Notes: generated from the sequence alone by a model not told the origin. A stretch of 64,000 nt of DNA from Marivirga lumbricoides (GCF_014636295.1 NZ_BMEC01000007.1:124001-188000), one strand, 5' to 3'. Counted from the stretch's first letter, positions 18,057-27,417 are shown. Numbers and translations: made by a program.

Positions 18057-19349
18057 ATGGAAGAAGTAAAAGATATTAATAATACTGCAACTGCAGGCTA
18101 TCTCGACATGGATTTATTACGCTTTTCAACCGCTGGAAGCGTAGATGATGGTAAAAGTACATTGATTGGACGGTTGATGTATGATACAAAATCTATCTTT
18201 CAGGATCAGATGGACGCAATGGAGGAATCCAGCAGAAACCGGGGAGATGAACATGTAAACCTTGCTTTGTTAACGGATGGATTAAAAGCAGAAAGAGAGC
18301 AGGGGATTACTATTGATGTGGCCTACCGTTATTTCGCTACTCCAAAAAGAAAATTTATTATAGCAGATACTCCAGGACACATCCAGTATACCCGAAATAT
18401 GGTTACCGGTGCTTCTACAGCTAATCTTGCTATTATTTTGATAGATGCCAGAAAAGGAGTGATTGAGCAGACTAAACGCCATTCTTTTATAGCTTCTTTG
18501 TTGCAAATCAAACACATAGTAGTTTGTATTAATAAAATGGATTTGGTTGACTATTCTGAAGAAGTCTTTAACCAGATTCAAAAAGACTTTCTCAGTTTTG
18601 ATGCTAAACTTGAAATTCCTGACATTCGATTTATCCCTATTTCAGCATTGAATGGAGACAATGTTGTAGATAAATCGACTAATATGGACTGGTACAAAGG
18701 TCCATCTCTCCTTTGGACTTTAGAGAATGTACAAGTTGCCTCTGATAGAAACTTTATTGATAGCAGAATGCCTGTTCAGTGGGTAATTAGACCACAGTCA
18801 GATAAATATCATGACTTTAGAGGCTATGCCGGTTTGATTAGTGGAGGCATATTTAGAAAAGGGGAGGAGGTAACAGTTTTGCCTTCCGGATTTACTTCTA
18901 AAATTAAGTCCATTTCAACCATGGATGGTGAATTAAAAGAGGCATTCCCTCCAATGTCTGTCACTATTCAATTGGAAGACGAAATAGATATTAGCCGAGG
19001 TGATATGCTGGCTAAGCCCAATAACCAGCCCACTGTAGGTCAGGATATAGAGTTAATGGTTTGCTGGTTAAATATAAATCCGCTTAAGTTGGGCGGTAAA
19101 TATTTAATTAAGCATACTACTAATGAGGCAAAGTGCATTATAAAGGATGTGAAATACAAAGTGAATGTAAATACACTGGAAAAGAATGAGGAAGATAAGA
19201 GCATTTCTGCCAATGATATAGGCAGGATTACCATAAAAACTGCACGTCCATTATTATATGATTCTTACAGGAAAAACAGGAATACTGGTTCATTGATTAT
19301 TATTGATGAGTTTACTCATGAGACAGTGGGTGCTGGTATGATTATTTAA
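18057..19349 (+). CDS. cysN: Sulfate adenylyltransferase subunit 1 (GTPase)
   Basis: A 430-residue EF-Tu-like GTPase. G1 is GSVDDGKST (27-35), the switch region REQGITIDVAYRYF follows, G3 is DTPGH (about 104-108) and G4 is NKMD (about 159-162). A domain-2/3 beta-barrel region follows. There is no C-terminal APS kinase fusion, consistent with the separate cysC. GTP hydrolysis drives sulfate adenylation by CysD. It is 83 nt after cysD and the unit ends at a hairpin terminator. Confidence 0.95.
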   Translation: MEEVKDINNTATAGYLDMDLLRFSTAGSVDDGKSTLIGRLMYDTKSIFQDQMDAMEESSRNRGDEHVNLALLTDGLKAEREQGITIDVAYRYFATPKRKFIIADTPGHIQYTRNMVTGASTANLAIILIDARKGVIEQTKRHSFIASLLQIKHIVVCINKMDLVDYSEEVFNQIQKDFLSFDAKLEIPDIRFIPISALNGDNVVDKSTNMDWYKGPSLLWTLENVQVASDRNFIDSRMPVQWVIRPQSDKYHDFRGYAGLISGGIFRKGEEVTVLPSGFTSKIKSISTMDGELKEAFPPMSVTIQLEDEIDISRGDMLAKPNNQPTVGQDIELMVCWLNINPLKLGGKYLIKHTTNEAKCIIKDVKYKVNVNTLEKNEEDKSISANDIGRITIKTARPLLYDSYRKNRNTGSLIIIDEFTHETVGAGMII

Positions 19350-19367
19350 TTTTCTATAAATCTATTG

Positions 19368-19404
19368 AAAGCCTGGGGAGTAAATCTTCAGGCTTTTTGT
19401 TTTT
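19368..19404 (+). terminator. Rho-independent terminator after cysN
   Basis: AAAGCCTG (19368-19375) pairs with CAGGCTTT (19389-19396), followed by a T-rich run to about 19404. It ends the cysC-cysD-cysN unit. Confidence 0.8.
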
Positions 19405-19450
19405 GTAGGGGAAAAGGTAATATGCAATTTATTAATCCCACTAAATACTT

Positions 19451-19458
19451 TAACTTTG
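19451..19458 (+). promoter_or_regulatory. Candidate -7 element of the pheS promoter
   Basis: TAACTTTG, 36 nt before the pheS ATG, is the same octamer as upstream of cysC and of the YqeY-like gene. No convincing -33 TTG is found at the usual spacing. Confidence 0.45.
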
Positions 19459-19494
19459 TTATTTATAATAAAGAATTATTCATTCATAATATAA

Positions 19495-20520
19495 ATGGCG
19501 GATAAAATACAAGAGCTGAGCGAGGAAATCAAACAGTTTACTGCAGCAAATCAGGAAGAACTGGAGGCATATCGCATTAAATTCATAAGCCGAAAGAGCG
19601 TGCTGGGCGACTTATTTAGTGAGATGAAAAATGTAGCACCCGAAAACAGGAAGGCATATGGTCAGGCTGTTAATGAGGTGAAACAATTGGCGGAAGAGAA
19701 ATTCCGGGCTTTAATTGAAGAGTTGGAAAATGGTAGTGAAAGTTCAGCTTCAAAGGCTCCCATTGATCTCTCTCTGCCTCCGGTTGTTAATTTAGGTACA
19801 GTTCATCCTCTTACTATCATCCACAATAGAATAGTAGAGATATTTCAGAAAATAGGGTTTAATGTAGCTGATGGACCTGAAATAGAAGATGATTTCCATA
19901 ACTTTACTGCTTTAAATTTCCCTGAGAATCATCCCGCACGGGAAATGCAAGATACATTCTTCATAGAAAGCAACCCGGATATTGCTTTAAGAACGCATAC
20001 TTCTTCTATTCAAATAAGGGTGATGGAAAACCAGAAGCCACCCTTCAGAACGCTGGCTCCGGGACGAGTATTTAGAAATGAAGCGATTTCTGCCAGAGCA
20101 CATTGTTTTTTTCATCAGGTAGAAGGCTTTTTTGTTGATAAGAATGTTGGCCTGGTTGATTTAAAACAAACTTTATATTACTTCGCTAAGGAGCTTTTCG
20201 GTCAGGATACTCAAGTGCGTTTCAGACCTTCCTACTTTCCTTTTACCGAGCCAAGTGCTGAAATGGATATTTCTTGCAATATCTGCAAAGGTAAAGGCTG
20301 TAATGTATGCAAATATACAGGCTGGGTAGAGATTTTAGGTTCAGGAATGATTGATCCTAACGTATTGGAAAATTGTGGTATCGATTCTGAAGAATACACA
20401 GGATTTGCGTTTGGAATGGGGATTGAAAGAATCGCTATGTTAAAGTTTCAGGTGAACGATTTACGCTTGTATTCTGAAAATGATGTGAGGTTTCTTAACC
20501 AGTTTAAGAACATCAGTTAA
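19495..20520 (+). CDS. pheS: Phenylalanine--tRNA ligase alpha subunit
   Basis: A 341-residue class II synthetase subunit of typical length. The coiled-coil N-terminal arm covers about 1-90. The catalytic domain has IHPLTI-like sequence (VHPLTIIHNR), motif 2 FRNEAISARAHCFFHQVEGFF, and motif 3 FGMGIERIAMLKF near the end. A zinc-ribbon-like segment CNICKGKGCNVC (about 261-272) is common in Bacteroidota homologues. It charges tRNA-Phe with PheT, which is not in this window. Confidence 0.97.
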   Translation: MADKIQELSEEIKQFTAANQEELEAYRIKFISRKSVLGDLFSEMKNVAPENRKAYGQAVNEVKQLAEEKFRALIEELENGSESSASKAPIDLSLPPVVNLGTVHPLTIIHNRIVEIFQKIGFNVADGPEIEDDFHNFTALNFPENHPAREMQDTFFIESNPDIALRTHTSSIQIRVMENQKPPFRTLAPGRVFRNEAISARAHCFFHQVEGFFVDKNVGLVDLKQTLYYFAKELFGQDTQVRFRPSYFPFTEPSAEMDISCNICKGKGCNVCKYTGWVEILGSGMIDPNVLENCGIDSEEYTGFAFGMGIERIAMLKFQVNDLRLYSENDVRFLNQFKNIS

Positions 20521-20574
20521 AAATTACTTTCCAAGACAAGTTGTATGATGTAGTAAATCATAAAATATATTAAT

Positions 20575-21432
20575 ATGAAATTAGAGAATATTCAATCAAT
20601 TGCAGTAATAGGGGCAGGCACTATGGGGGCCGGGATAGCTCAGGTAGCAGCAATGTCAGGTTATAGTACTTTTCTATTTGATATTAATGAGCAGGCTTTA
20701 CTTAAGTCTAAGGAGATTATTTCAAAAAACTTAGAAAAAGGAATTGAGAAAGGGAAGGTATCTGAACAACAAAAAGAAGAGTGCCTTTCCAAAATTACTT
20801 TTGTCTCAGATTTATTAAAGCTTAAGGCAGATGTGATTATAGAGGCAGTAATAGAGAAATTGCAAGTTAAAATAGACTTGTTCTCAAAATTGGAAGAAAT
20901 AAACTCTGAAAGTACCATTTTTGCTACAAATACTTCTTCTATTCCAATCACCCAAATAGGTGCTGGTTTGAGGTTCCCCAATAGGTTAGTGGGCATGCAT
21001 TTCTTTAATCCGGCTCATATTATGAAGCTGGTAGAAGTTATTTCAGGAGTAGCTACAGATCAAAATGTGGCTGTAACTATTAAACAGCTGGCAGAAAAGC
21101 TGGGTAAAAAAGCAGTGATGGCAAAAGATTCACCTGGCTTTATCGTTAATAGAGTGGCAAGGCACTTCTATGTAGAAAGTTTAAAAATTGCTGAAGAAGG
21201 AGTGGCAGATTTTGAAGCGATTGACAAATTAGTAGAAAGTTCGGGATTTAAAATGGGGCCTTTTAGGTTAATGGACTTGATAGGAGTGGATACTAATTTC
21301 TCCGTCACTACCTCCATGTTTGAATCATTTCACTATGATCCAAAATTTAGGCCAAGCCGGATTCAACAACAGAAAGTAGATGCAGGCCATCATGGTAAAA
21401 AAACCGGAAAGGGATTTTATGAGTATAAATAG
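20575..21432 (+). CDS. 3-hydroxyacyl-CoA (3-hydroxybutyryl-CoA) dehydrogenase
   Basis: A 285-residue single-function dehydrogenase. The NAD-binding GAGTMGAGIAQ is at 13-23, the catalytic His is in GMHFFNPAHIMKLVE (about 141-155), and SPGFIVNRV and the C-terminal GHHGKKTGKGFYEY close the protein. The family oxidises 3-hydroxyacyl-CoA to 3-ketoacyl-CoA in beta-oxidation, or reduces acetoacetyl-CoA in butyrate/PHB pathways; the direction cannot be told here. It overlaps the Rieske-like lipoprotein gene by 14 nt. Confidence 0.93.
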   Translation: MKLENIQSIAVIGAGTMGAGIAQVAAMSGYSTFLFDINEQALLKSKEIISKNLEKGIEKGKVSEQQKEECLSKITFVSDLLKLKADVIIEAVIEKLQVKIDLFSKLEEINSESTIFATNTSSIPITQIGAGLRFPNRLVGMHFFNPAHIMKLVEVISGVATDQNVAVTIKQLAEKLGKKAVMAKDSPGFIVNRVARHFYVESLKIAEEGVADFEAIDKLVESSGFKMGPFRLMDLIGVDTNFSVTTSMFESFHYDPKFRPSRIQQQKVDAGHHGKKTGKGFYEYK

Positions 21433-21871
21433 AAGTATTTTAGCAGTTGTGATTTTATCGTTTTTCTGTTTCACATCATGTAAAGAAGAAAATTCTGAGG
21501 CTTTCATTGATGAGCTACCGCTTACCCCACCATTTGAAGTTTTTTTGAATTTAAGCCTTATTAGTAATCAAACGCTACAAACAGAAAATCACTTGTACTT
21601 AGATGATGTGGGCCTAAAAGGTGTAGTAGTAATTAAGAGAGGAGAAAGCGATTATGCGGCTTTTGAGAGAAATTGCCCCCACGAGCCTGAAAGAGATTGT
21701 GCTATTGTATCACATGTTAACCTTGGCCCTACTGGCTCCTACCTAGAGTGCGGTTGTGGAGAATCTTTCTACAATGATAAAGGCTTCCCCACCAGTGGCC
21801 CATCTCCTCGTAAATTAAGAGAATACAGAACTCAGTTGTCAGGGAATAACCTTATAGTTTCTGATAATTAA
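21419..21871 (+). CDS. Rieske-like lipoprotein with altered cluster ligands
   Basis: A 150-residue predicted lipoprotein. The start at 21419 gives a clean SPII signal, MSINRSILAVVILSFFCFTSC, with lipidation at Cys21; an ATG further upstream would extend it inside the dehydrogenase gene and spoil the signal. The fold signature resembles Rieske [2Fe-2S] domains: NCPHEP (Cys86, His88), then ECGCGESF (Cys111, Cys113), and GPSPRKLREY at the end. The second histidine of the usual C-x2-H motif is replaced by Gly114. Related Bacteroidota lipoproteins with a C-C-G-S form are known to me from memory. The protein may not bind a standard Rieske cluster. Cellular role unknown. Confidence 0.75.
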   Translation: MSINRSILAVVILSFFCFTSCKEENSEAFIDELPLTPPFEVFLNLSLISNQTLQTENHLYLDDVGLKGVVVIKRGESDYAAFERNCPHEPERDCAIVSHVNLGPTGSYLECGCGESFYNDKGFPTSGPSPRKLREYRTQLSGNNLIVSDN

Positions 21872-21894
21872 AGCTATTAAAAAACTTGTGACAA

Positions 21895-22869
21895 CTATTT
21901 TTCCTTGCTTAGCTCAGTAATTATTTCTTCAATAGAAATACCTTCAGCATCGGCTTTAAAATTCTTCACCAGCCTGTGTCTTAAAATTGGAACAGCGATA
22001 GCTTTTACATCCTCGATATCTGGCGAGTATTTTCCATTTAGTAATGCATGGCATTTAGCTCCTTTGATTAAGAACTGAGAAGCTCTTGGACCTGCACCCC
22101 ATTCAATATAATTGTTAGTTAAACCTGAGGCCATTTCTGTATTTGGACGGGTGCTATGAACTAATCTTACGGCATACTCCACTACGTTATCAGGCACAGG
22201 AACTTTCTCCACCAATGCCTGGAATGCAAGAATTTCTTCTGCTGTGAGTACAGGATTAATTATTTGATCCGATTGTGAGGCAGCATTTTTAACTATGTTA
22301 ATCTCGTCCTGATAAGTTGGATAACCTAAAGTAATATTAAACATAAACCTGTCGAGCTGAGCTTCCGGTAAAGGGTAAGTACCTTCTTGTTCTATTGGAT
22401 TTTGTGTAGCTAGTACAAAAAATGGGTTCGGAAGTTCATACGTTTGGCCTGCCACAGTTACATTTTTCTCCTGCATGGCTTCTAACAATGCAGCCTGCGT
22501 TTTAGGAGGCGTTCTGTTGATTTCATCTGCCAGAATAATGTTGTTAAAGATAGCTCCTTTAATGAATTTGAAATTCCTGTCCTTGTCAAGAGTTTCTGCG
22601 CCTAAAATATCAGAAGGCATTAAGTCCGGGGTGAACTGTATCCTGTTAAATTTGAGGCTCATTGCAGAAGCTACTGTTTTTATGAGCAAGGTTTTAGCAA
22701 GGCCGGGAACCCCAATAAGGAGGCTATGGCCATGGCAGAATAAAGAGCTTATCACAAGCTTTACTACTTCATCTTGCCCTACAATTACCTTATTAATTTC
22801 TTTTCTTAACTCCTCGTATTTTTTGTGCAAAGCATCAGCCGCTTCAACTTCATTTTTGAATTTCTCCAT
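21895..22869 (-). CDS. MoxR-family AAA+ ATPase
   Basis: A 324-residue MoxR ATPase. Walker A is GVPGLAKT (about 57-64), Walker B is LADEINRTPPKTQ, sensor 1 lies in VLATQNPIEQEGTYPLPEAQLDRF (split here in the family signature), and the C-terminal lid has GAGPRASQ. MoxR ATPases act as chaperones for maturation of partner complexes, often with a VWA/DUF58 protein, but no such partner is next to it here. It is 2 nt downstream of the SurA-like gene, a common Bacteroidota arrangement, and so may be co-transcribed with envelope folding factors. Confidence 0.93.
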   Translation of the reverse strand: MEKFKNEVEAADALHKKYEELRKEINKVIVGQDEVVKLVISSLFCHGHSLLIGVPGLAKTLLIKTVASAMSLKFNRIQFTPDLMPSDILGAETLDKDRNFKFIKGAIFNNIILADEINRTPPKTQAALLEAMQEKNVTVAGQTYELPNPFFVLATQNPIEQEGTYPLPEAQLDRFMFNITLGYPTYQDEINIVKNAASQSDQIINPVLTAEEILAFQALVEKVPVPDNVVEYAVRLVHSTRPNTEMASGLTNNYIEWGAGPRASQFLIKGAKCHALLNGKYSPDIEDVKAIAVPILRHRLVKNFKADAEGISIEEIITELSKEK

Positions 22870-22871
22870 AC

Positions 22872-24203
22872 TTATTTTTTAAGAATATTGCAGCTATCAT
22901 ATTTTTCGTCTATTGTAACGAAAACTTCAGATTGCGATTCTTCAAACCATTTATTAAGGATTTCACTTCTTTTTCTATTGAGAGCAGCTTTTTGAATACG
23001 CTGGTAGTCCAACCTGATATCTGCCTGATGTGGCCTCAATCTGTCCTTATAGAAAAGTATTCTAACAGCCTGGGAGCCATCTTGTTTAGTAAAAGTAAGT
23101 GGTTTCGTGATGCTACCAAGTTTCATAGTATCAATTGTGAAAAATACATTAGGATCAAGATCCTCAACTGAAATTTTTGTGCTTCCAGACTGCCCATCAA
23201 GAAAATAACCTCCACTGGAAGAAGTATTCATGTCATCAGAATATTCTTTAGCTGCTTTTTCAAATTTTATACTGTCATTCAAAATATTAGTACGCAGGCT
23301 GTCAAGGAAGTTTCTGGCTATTTGAAGATCAGCTTCTCTAAAAGTTGGTCGGATAAGAATATGCCTCGTATTAAATTCATTCCCTCTTCTCTCGATCAAT
23401 TGAATCAAGTGAAAGCCGAAATCTGTTTCCACAGGTTTAGATATTTCTCCGGGCTTTAAGCGTAAAGCGGTAGCTTCATATTCAGGAGCAAGTTCGCCTC
23501 TTTGAAAAAAACCAATATTACCACCAGTTTTTCTGGCACCTGGTTCTTGTGAATACAATCTTGCTACCTCTTCAAAATCTTCACCTTCTAAAATCCTTTC
23601 TCTGAGGCCTTCTAATCTCGCTTTTACACTATTTTTAGCTTCTTTACTCATTACAGGATTGCGGACAATCTGCCCAACCTGAACCTGAGTGGAATAATAA
23701 GGTAAACTATCCTTTGGTATATTTCTGAAAAACTCCTGTACTTCTTTTGGTGTTACTTCAATGTCCTGAGTAATGGTTCTTTGCATTTCACTCATTACTA
23801 GCTGCTCCTTAATATCATCACGGATTTCAACTTTAAATTCCTCCAAAGTTTTACCGTAGTATTCTTCAATTTTTTCCTCAGAACCAATTTGATTTACCAT
23901 CATTTTCATTCTGTTCTCTAATTGTGCATCAACTTGCTGGTCACTAACTACCACAGAATCTATTTCTGCCTTGGCCAGCATTAATTTGTTTACAATAAGC
24001 CCTTCAAGTACTGTGCATACAGAAGACTCATTGGCATTATTCCCTCTCGAAAGGTAATCTTTGTAGGCTAATTCTAAATCAGACTCAAGGATTATAAAAT
24101 TATCTACTTTGCCAATTATTTGGTCCGCTACCTGAGCCTGTTGTGAATAGGCAGCAGGTAATTGTGCTAAGCAAATAATTATTAATGCACTTATTAATTT
24201 CAT
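22872..24203 (-). CDS. SurA-like periplasmic peptidylprolyl isomerase/chaperone
   Basis: A 443-residue secreted chaperone. A signal peptide MKLISALIIICLAQLPAAYS precedes a SurA-N domain (about 20-160). A first parvulin domain, roughly 165-270, contains RKTGGNIGFFQRGELAPEYE and FGFHLIQLIERR. A second one, 275-380, is less conserved. SurA proteins escort unfolded outer-membrane proteins to the BAM complex. I chose the ATG at 24203, 4 nt after the upstream stop, because it gives the clean signal peptide; in-frame starts at 24224 and 24257 overlap the upstream gene. Confidence 0.88.
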   Translation of the reverse strand: MKLISALIIICLAQLPAAYSQQAQVADQIIGKVDNFIILESDLELAYKDYLSRGNNANESSVCTVLEGLIVNKLMLAKAEIDSVVVSDQQVDAQLENRMKMMVNQIGSEEKIEEYYGKTLEEFKVEIRDDIKEQLVMSEMQRTITQDIEVTPKEVQEFFRNIPKDSLPYYSTQVQVGQIVRNPVMSKEAKNSVKARLEGLRERILEGEDFEEVARLYSQEPGARKTGGNIGFFQRGELAPEYEATALRLKPGEISKPVETDFGFHLIQLIERRGNEFNTRHILIRPTFREADLQIARNFLDSLRTNILNDSIKFEKAAKEYSDDMNTSSSGGYFLDGQSGSTKISVEDLDPNVFFTIDTMKLGSITKPLTFTKQDGSQAVRILFYKDRLRPHQADIRLDYQRIQKAALNRKRSEILNKWFEESQSEVFVTIDEKYDSCNILKK

Positions 24204-24207
24204 TCTG

Positions 24208-25101
24208 TTAATTATAAATTTCATATTTGTTCGCCTGCTGTGCTTTTTCAAACACATCTTCCTCTAGTTGATTGGCAATAGCCACTTTTCTTTTATTTAA
24301 GATAATTTGGTTGATATCATTCCTGACAAATTCAAGTGGAGATATTTGATCAGAGATTTTATATTCCTTAATTTTTAGGATGTAAAGGTATTTGTCATCT
24401 TCCTCTTCCACATAATTATTCGTTTTCAGAAACTGCACTTTATTGGTGACACTCACAAAAGGAGTATTTCTAATCACTTCATCAAAATTAATCCAAACTG
24501 AATCTTCAAGAAAATATGTTTCTGCATAACGAAAGCAGTATGATTTTAGCTCATTCATATCACTTTCTTTAGTAGAAGTCACCAGACTTTTAAGTCGCTT
24601 AATTTTTGGAGCGTTTTTAGCAATCTTAATAAAATGTCCTCTTATGATATTCTGCTTCAGTTCAAAGTTACTTTTATTCTCTTCATAATACTTTTGAATT
24701 TCTGACTCACTAATTGAGGTATCCAACTTTTGATCAACATAATATTTCTTGTATTCATGTACCATAAGGGCATACTTATAATCAAGAACTTTTCTGTCGA
24801 TAGAAGCCACATCAAAGTTTATTTTTTCGGACGCTTCATTAATAAGCAACTGCTTTTTAACCCAGGAATTTACATACCTGTTCATAATATTGGCACTGTC
24901 CGCGCTGGAAGTCTCCTTGGATACTATACCTTTTAAGTCCTCCAGGTAAAGGATGGAATTTTTAACCCTTGCTATCGGTGTTTTCTCTTCCTCTTTTTCA
25001 TCCGAAGAATATTGCTTTAGGTTAATATAGTCGCAGCTTCCTAATATAATCAGGAGGCATAATAAAAAAGATGATTTATAAATTTTGTTCCTCAACTTCA
25101 C
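24208..25101 (-). CDS. SurA-N-like lipoprotein, PPIase family
   Basis: A 297-residue predicted lipoprotein: the N-terminus has a hydrophobic core followed by ILGSC, a good SPII cleavage site. The rest resembles a SurA/PrsA chaperone domain (helical, ISESEIQKYYEENKSNFEL at about 130-148) with only traces of a parvulin fold and none of its usual GG-F motifs. The start is a GTG at 25101, because no ATG precedes the signal sequence. It overlaps the upstream gene by 26 nt. Flanked by two true PPIase genes, it probably acts as a chaperone in the same envelope folding pathway, without strong isomerase activity. Confidence 0.72.
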   Translation of the reverse strand: MKLRNKIYKSSFLLCLLIILGSCDYINLKQYSSDEKEEEKTPIARVKNSILYLEDLKGIVSKETSSADSANIMNRYVNSWVKKQLLINEASEKINFDVASIDRKVLDYKYALMVHEYKKYYVDQKLDTSISESEIQKYYEENKSNFELKQNIIRGHFIKIAKNAPKIKRLKSLVTSTKESDMNELKSYCFRYAETYFLEDSVWINFDEVIRNTPFVSVTNKVQFLKTNNYVEEEDDKYLYILKIKEYKISDQISPLEFVRNDINQIILNKRKVAIANQLEEDVFEKAQQANKYEIYN

Positions 25102-27238
25102 TTTTTAATTGATCTAATAATTCCTGATTAATAGTAACTTGGTTTTCCTGCTTTAATTGTTCTATCCATTTGTTTTCCAAATAATTTTGATAGTCGGTGA
25201 TTAGTTCAGGTTTAGATTCTTCAAAAGATTTTAATCTGACAGAAACTTTTTCTTTCACAAATATTAATTGAAGATCTCCATTATTATTAAATGATTGAGA
25301 GAACCCCGTTTTTGATGGTATTTTCATACCGTAAAGCTTTTCTTCTTCACTAAATTCTCCGCTTTTTACAGCCTTCAAACCGTCATACACCTTAAGAAGT
25401 TCTTCTGTTGCTCTCCCCAAGAAATGCAAATATATTTTATTTTCACCGGAATTGATAGGATTCAGCAATTCCATCTGATTAATAGTGGTTTTTAATGTTG
25501 TGTATAGCTGTAGGGAGTCAGCTTTTTTCATCATCACTGGTCTTTCAACCTGTACAAAAATTGTGTCAGAATATTTTTTCAGTGAATCTAATGCTTTAGT
25601 TATTGAAGCCTTATTGGTGTAAAGAATTGGCTCAGATAAACTATAGAAGTTATTTTGGATTGGATTTTTAAATCGGTCAATTTGTGATGTGTCATTAAAT
25701 ATAAAAATATCTGCAACTACAGCTGCTTCTCTTTTATATGCCTCCTTATTCTCATTATAAAACTGCTTCAGACCTATTGTATCTGAACTTACCTTATCCC
25801 AAACCTTTCTGCTCATAATTTCAAATAGAAGTAAGCCATCACGGTACTCATTCGCCAACATTCTATACTCAGGATATTTTTCAGGCAGATGATCGTCTTC
25901 GTAAGCCAAAAGTTTATTTTTTTCAAATTCCTGTAATGCATCTTTAACTTTTCCTTTCTTTGAGCTCTCGGCAAGCCATTGCCTTACCTTATAGTCTTCA
26001 TCAGCAATAGAGAAAAGAACTTCCTCTTTATTGATAGCTGTAAGAGCACTGTCAGACATAAGGTTGGTAGTATTTAATTGTTTATAAATCACTTCATTTC
26101 TTCGGAATTTATTTTCTTTTTTCAGCGTGTCAAGGATTTGAGATATTTTTAATTCCGATCTTTGATCTCTTTGAATTCTTCTTTCCAGGCTTTCCCTCAT
26201 ACTCTCCAAACTTCCTACTCCCCTTTTTTCTTCTAATTTTAAAATATGCCAACCATACGGGCTCTGTACTGGTTCTGAAATTTCATTAGGCTGAGATAGA
26301 TCAAAAGCTACTTTTTCCAGACTTGCAGGAAGGTTTCCTGCACCAAACCAGGGTAAGCTGCCACCCTGATTTTTAGTATTCAGATCCTCTGAATATTGGG
26401 ATGCCAAAGAGAACCATTCACCGCCATTTTTTAGAGAGTCATACACTGTGAAAATTTTCTCTTCGACTGCAGAGCTATCCTGTTGATTTGCATTCTGAGG
26501 GTAGCGTAACATGATGTGGGCCAGCTTTATCCTACCGAGTGTTTCTCTTCTTTCGTTAACTTTTACAATATGATAGCCGAATTTTGTTCTTACTATGTCT
26601 GATACTTCTCCTTCAGGAGTATTGTAGGCCGCTGATTCAAAAGGATAAACCATTTGAAATGCAGTAAACCAGCCTAATTCACCATTATTGGCCTTAGCAG
26701 AAGGATCTTCAGAATATTGAAAAGCAAGTTCAGAGAATTCTTTGCCTTCAGCATGCTTCTGCTTGATATCTTTTATTTTTAGATAGGCTTTTAAGGTATC
26801 TTCCGGTTGGGCATCTTCACTTACCTTTATAAGTATGTGAGAGGCATTTATTTCTTCCTGTAACCTCTTAAATGTTTCTTCAATTAAGTTTTCAGTGACC
26901 TGTTCCGTTGCTAAGTAAGGCTTTTTAATATCCTCCAGGTAGCCCTTCAATTCTCTTTGGTAGGATGGAAGCGTGTCAAGGCCTGCTTTTTTAGCAGCTT
27001 CAACTTTTAATTTAAAATTGACATATAGCTCAAGATAGTCTTCAATGGCTTCGGTCTCACCTTTATTCTTATTGCTTTTTTCGTAAGCATACATAAACTC
27101 ATCAGGGTATACTTTTGTTTCGTTAATAGAAAAGAGTGGTGGCTTTACTTCCGGCTTCACAGCTTTTTTGCCTGACTGAGAGCTTTTGCAGGAAACAAGT
27201 AATATAGGGAAGACTAAAAATAATATTATATAGCGCAT
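25076..27238 (-). CDS. Two-parvulin periplasmic PPIase lipoprotein (PrsA/SurA-like)
   Basis: A 720-residue lipoprotein: MRYIILFLVFPILLVSCKSS gives a lipobox with Cys17. After a SurA-N-like region come two parvulin domains. The first (about 130-235) has ASHILIKV, NNGELGWFTAFQMVYPFE and FGYHIVKVNE. The second (about 240-345) has LAHIMLRY, NQGGSLPWFGAGNLPASLE and YGWHILKLEEKRG. The last 370 residues are a helical extension. It is likely an outer-membrane-protein folding factor. The ATG at 27238 is preferred; a TTG at 27259 would add seven residues before the signal. Confidence 0.87.
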   Translation of the reverse strand: MRYIILFLVFPILLVSCKSSQSGKKAVKPEVKPPLFSINETKVYPDEFMYAYEKSNKNKGETEAIEDYLELYVNFKLKVEAAKKAGLDTLPSYQRELKGYLEDIKKPYLATEQVTENLIEETFKRLQEEINASHILIKVSEDAQPEDTLKAYLKIKDIKQKHAEGKEFSELAFQYSEDPSAKANNGELGWFTAFQMVYPFESAAYNTPEGEVSDIVRTKFGYHIVKVNERRETLGRIKLAHIMLRYPQNANQQDSSAVEEKIFTVYDSLKNGGEWFSLASQYSEDLNTKNQGGSLPWFGAGNLPASLEKVAFDLSQPNEISEPVQSPYGWHILKLEEKRGVGSLESMRESLERRIQRDQRSELKISQILDTLKKENKFRRNEVIYKQLNTTNLMSDSALTAINKEEVLFSIADEDYKVRQWLAESSKKGKVKDALQEFEKNKLLAYEDDHLPEKYPEYRMLANEYRDGLLLFEIMSRKVWDKVSSDTIGLKQFYNENKEAYKREAAVVADIFIFNDTSQIDRFKNPIQNNFYSLSEPILYTNKASITKALDSLKKYSDTIFVQVERPVMMKKADSLQLYTTLKTTINQMELLNPINSGENKIYLHFLGRATEELLKVYDGLKAVKSGEFSEEEKLYGMKIPSKTGFSQSFNNNGDLQLIFVKEKVSVRLKSFEESKPELITDYQNYLENKWIEQLKQENQVTINQELLDQLKSEVEEQNL

Positions 27239-27417
27239 ATAAATCCTGTTATATTTCAAGCAGCAATTTATACAAACAGTTTAATTTGAGAAAGTTATTG
27301 AGAGAAGCAATTTACAAATACTGATAATTAAATTATTTTAATAAAGTAAAGCTGGAGATTTGTGTCAATAAATAATGCAGGCTTTGTAATTGGGGATAGT
27401 AAGACGGGGCAGTCTAC

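Noticed and set aside
22475-22882. A 135-residue + strand open frame over moxR
   Set aside because: It lies entirely on the opposite strand of a conserved MoxR gene and has no recognisable domain.
27259-27417. Short + strand frame starting near 27362 between the PPIase and kinase genes
   Set aside because: It runs mostly antisense over the RsbW-like gene and has no start signal or recognisable content.
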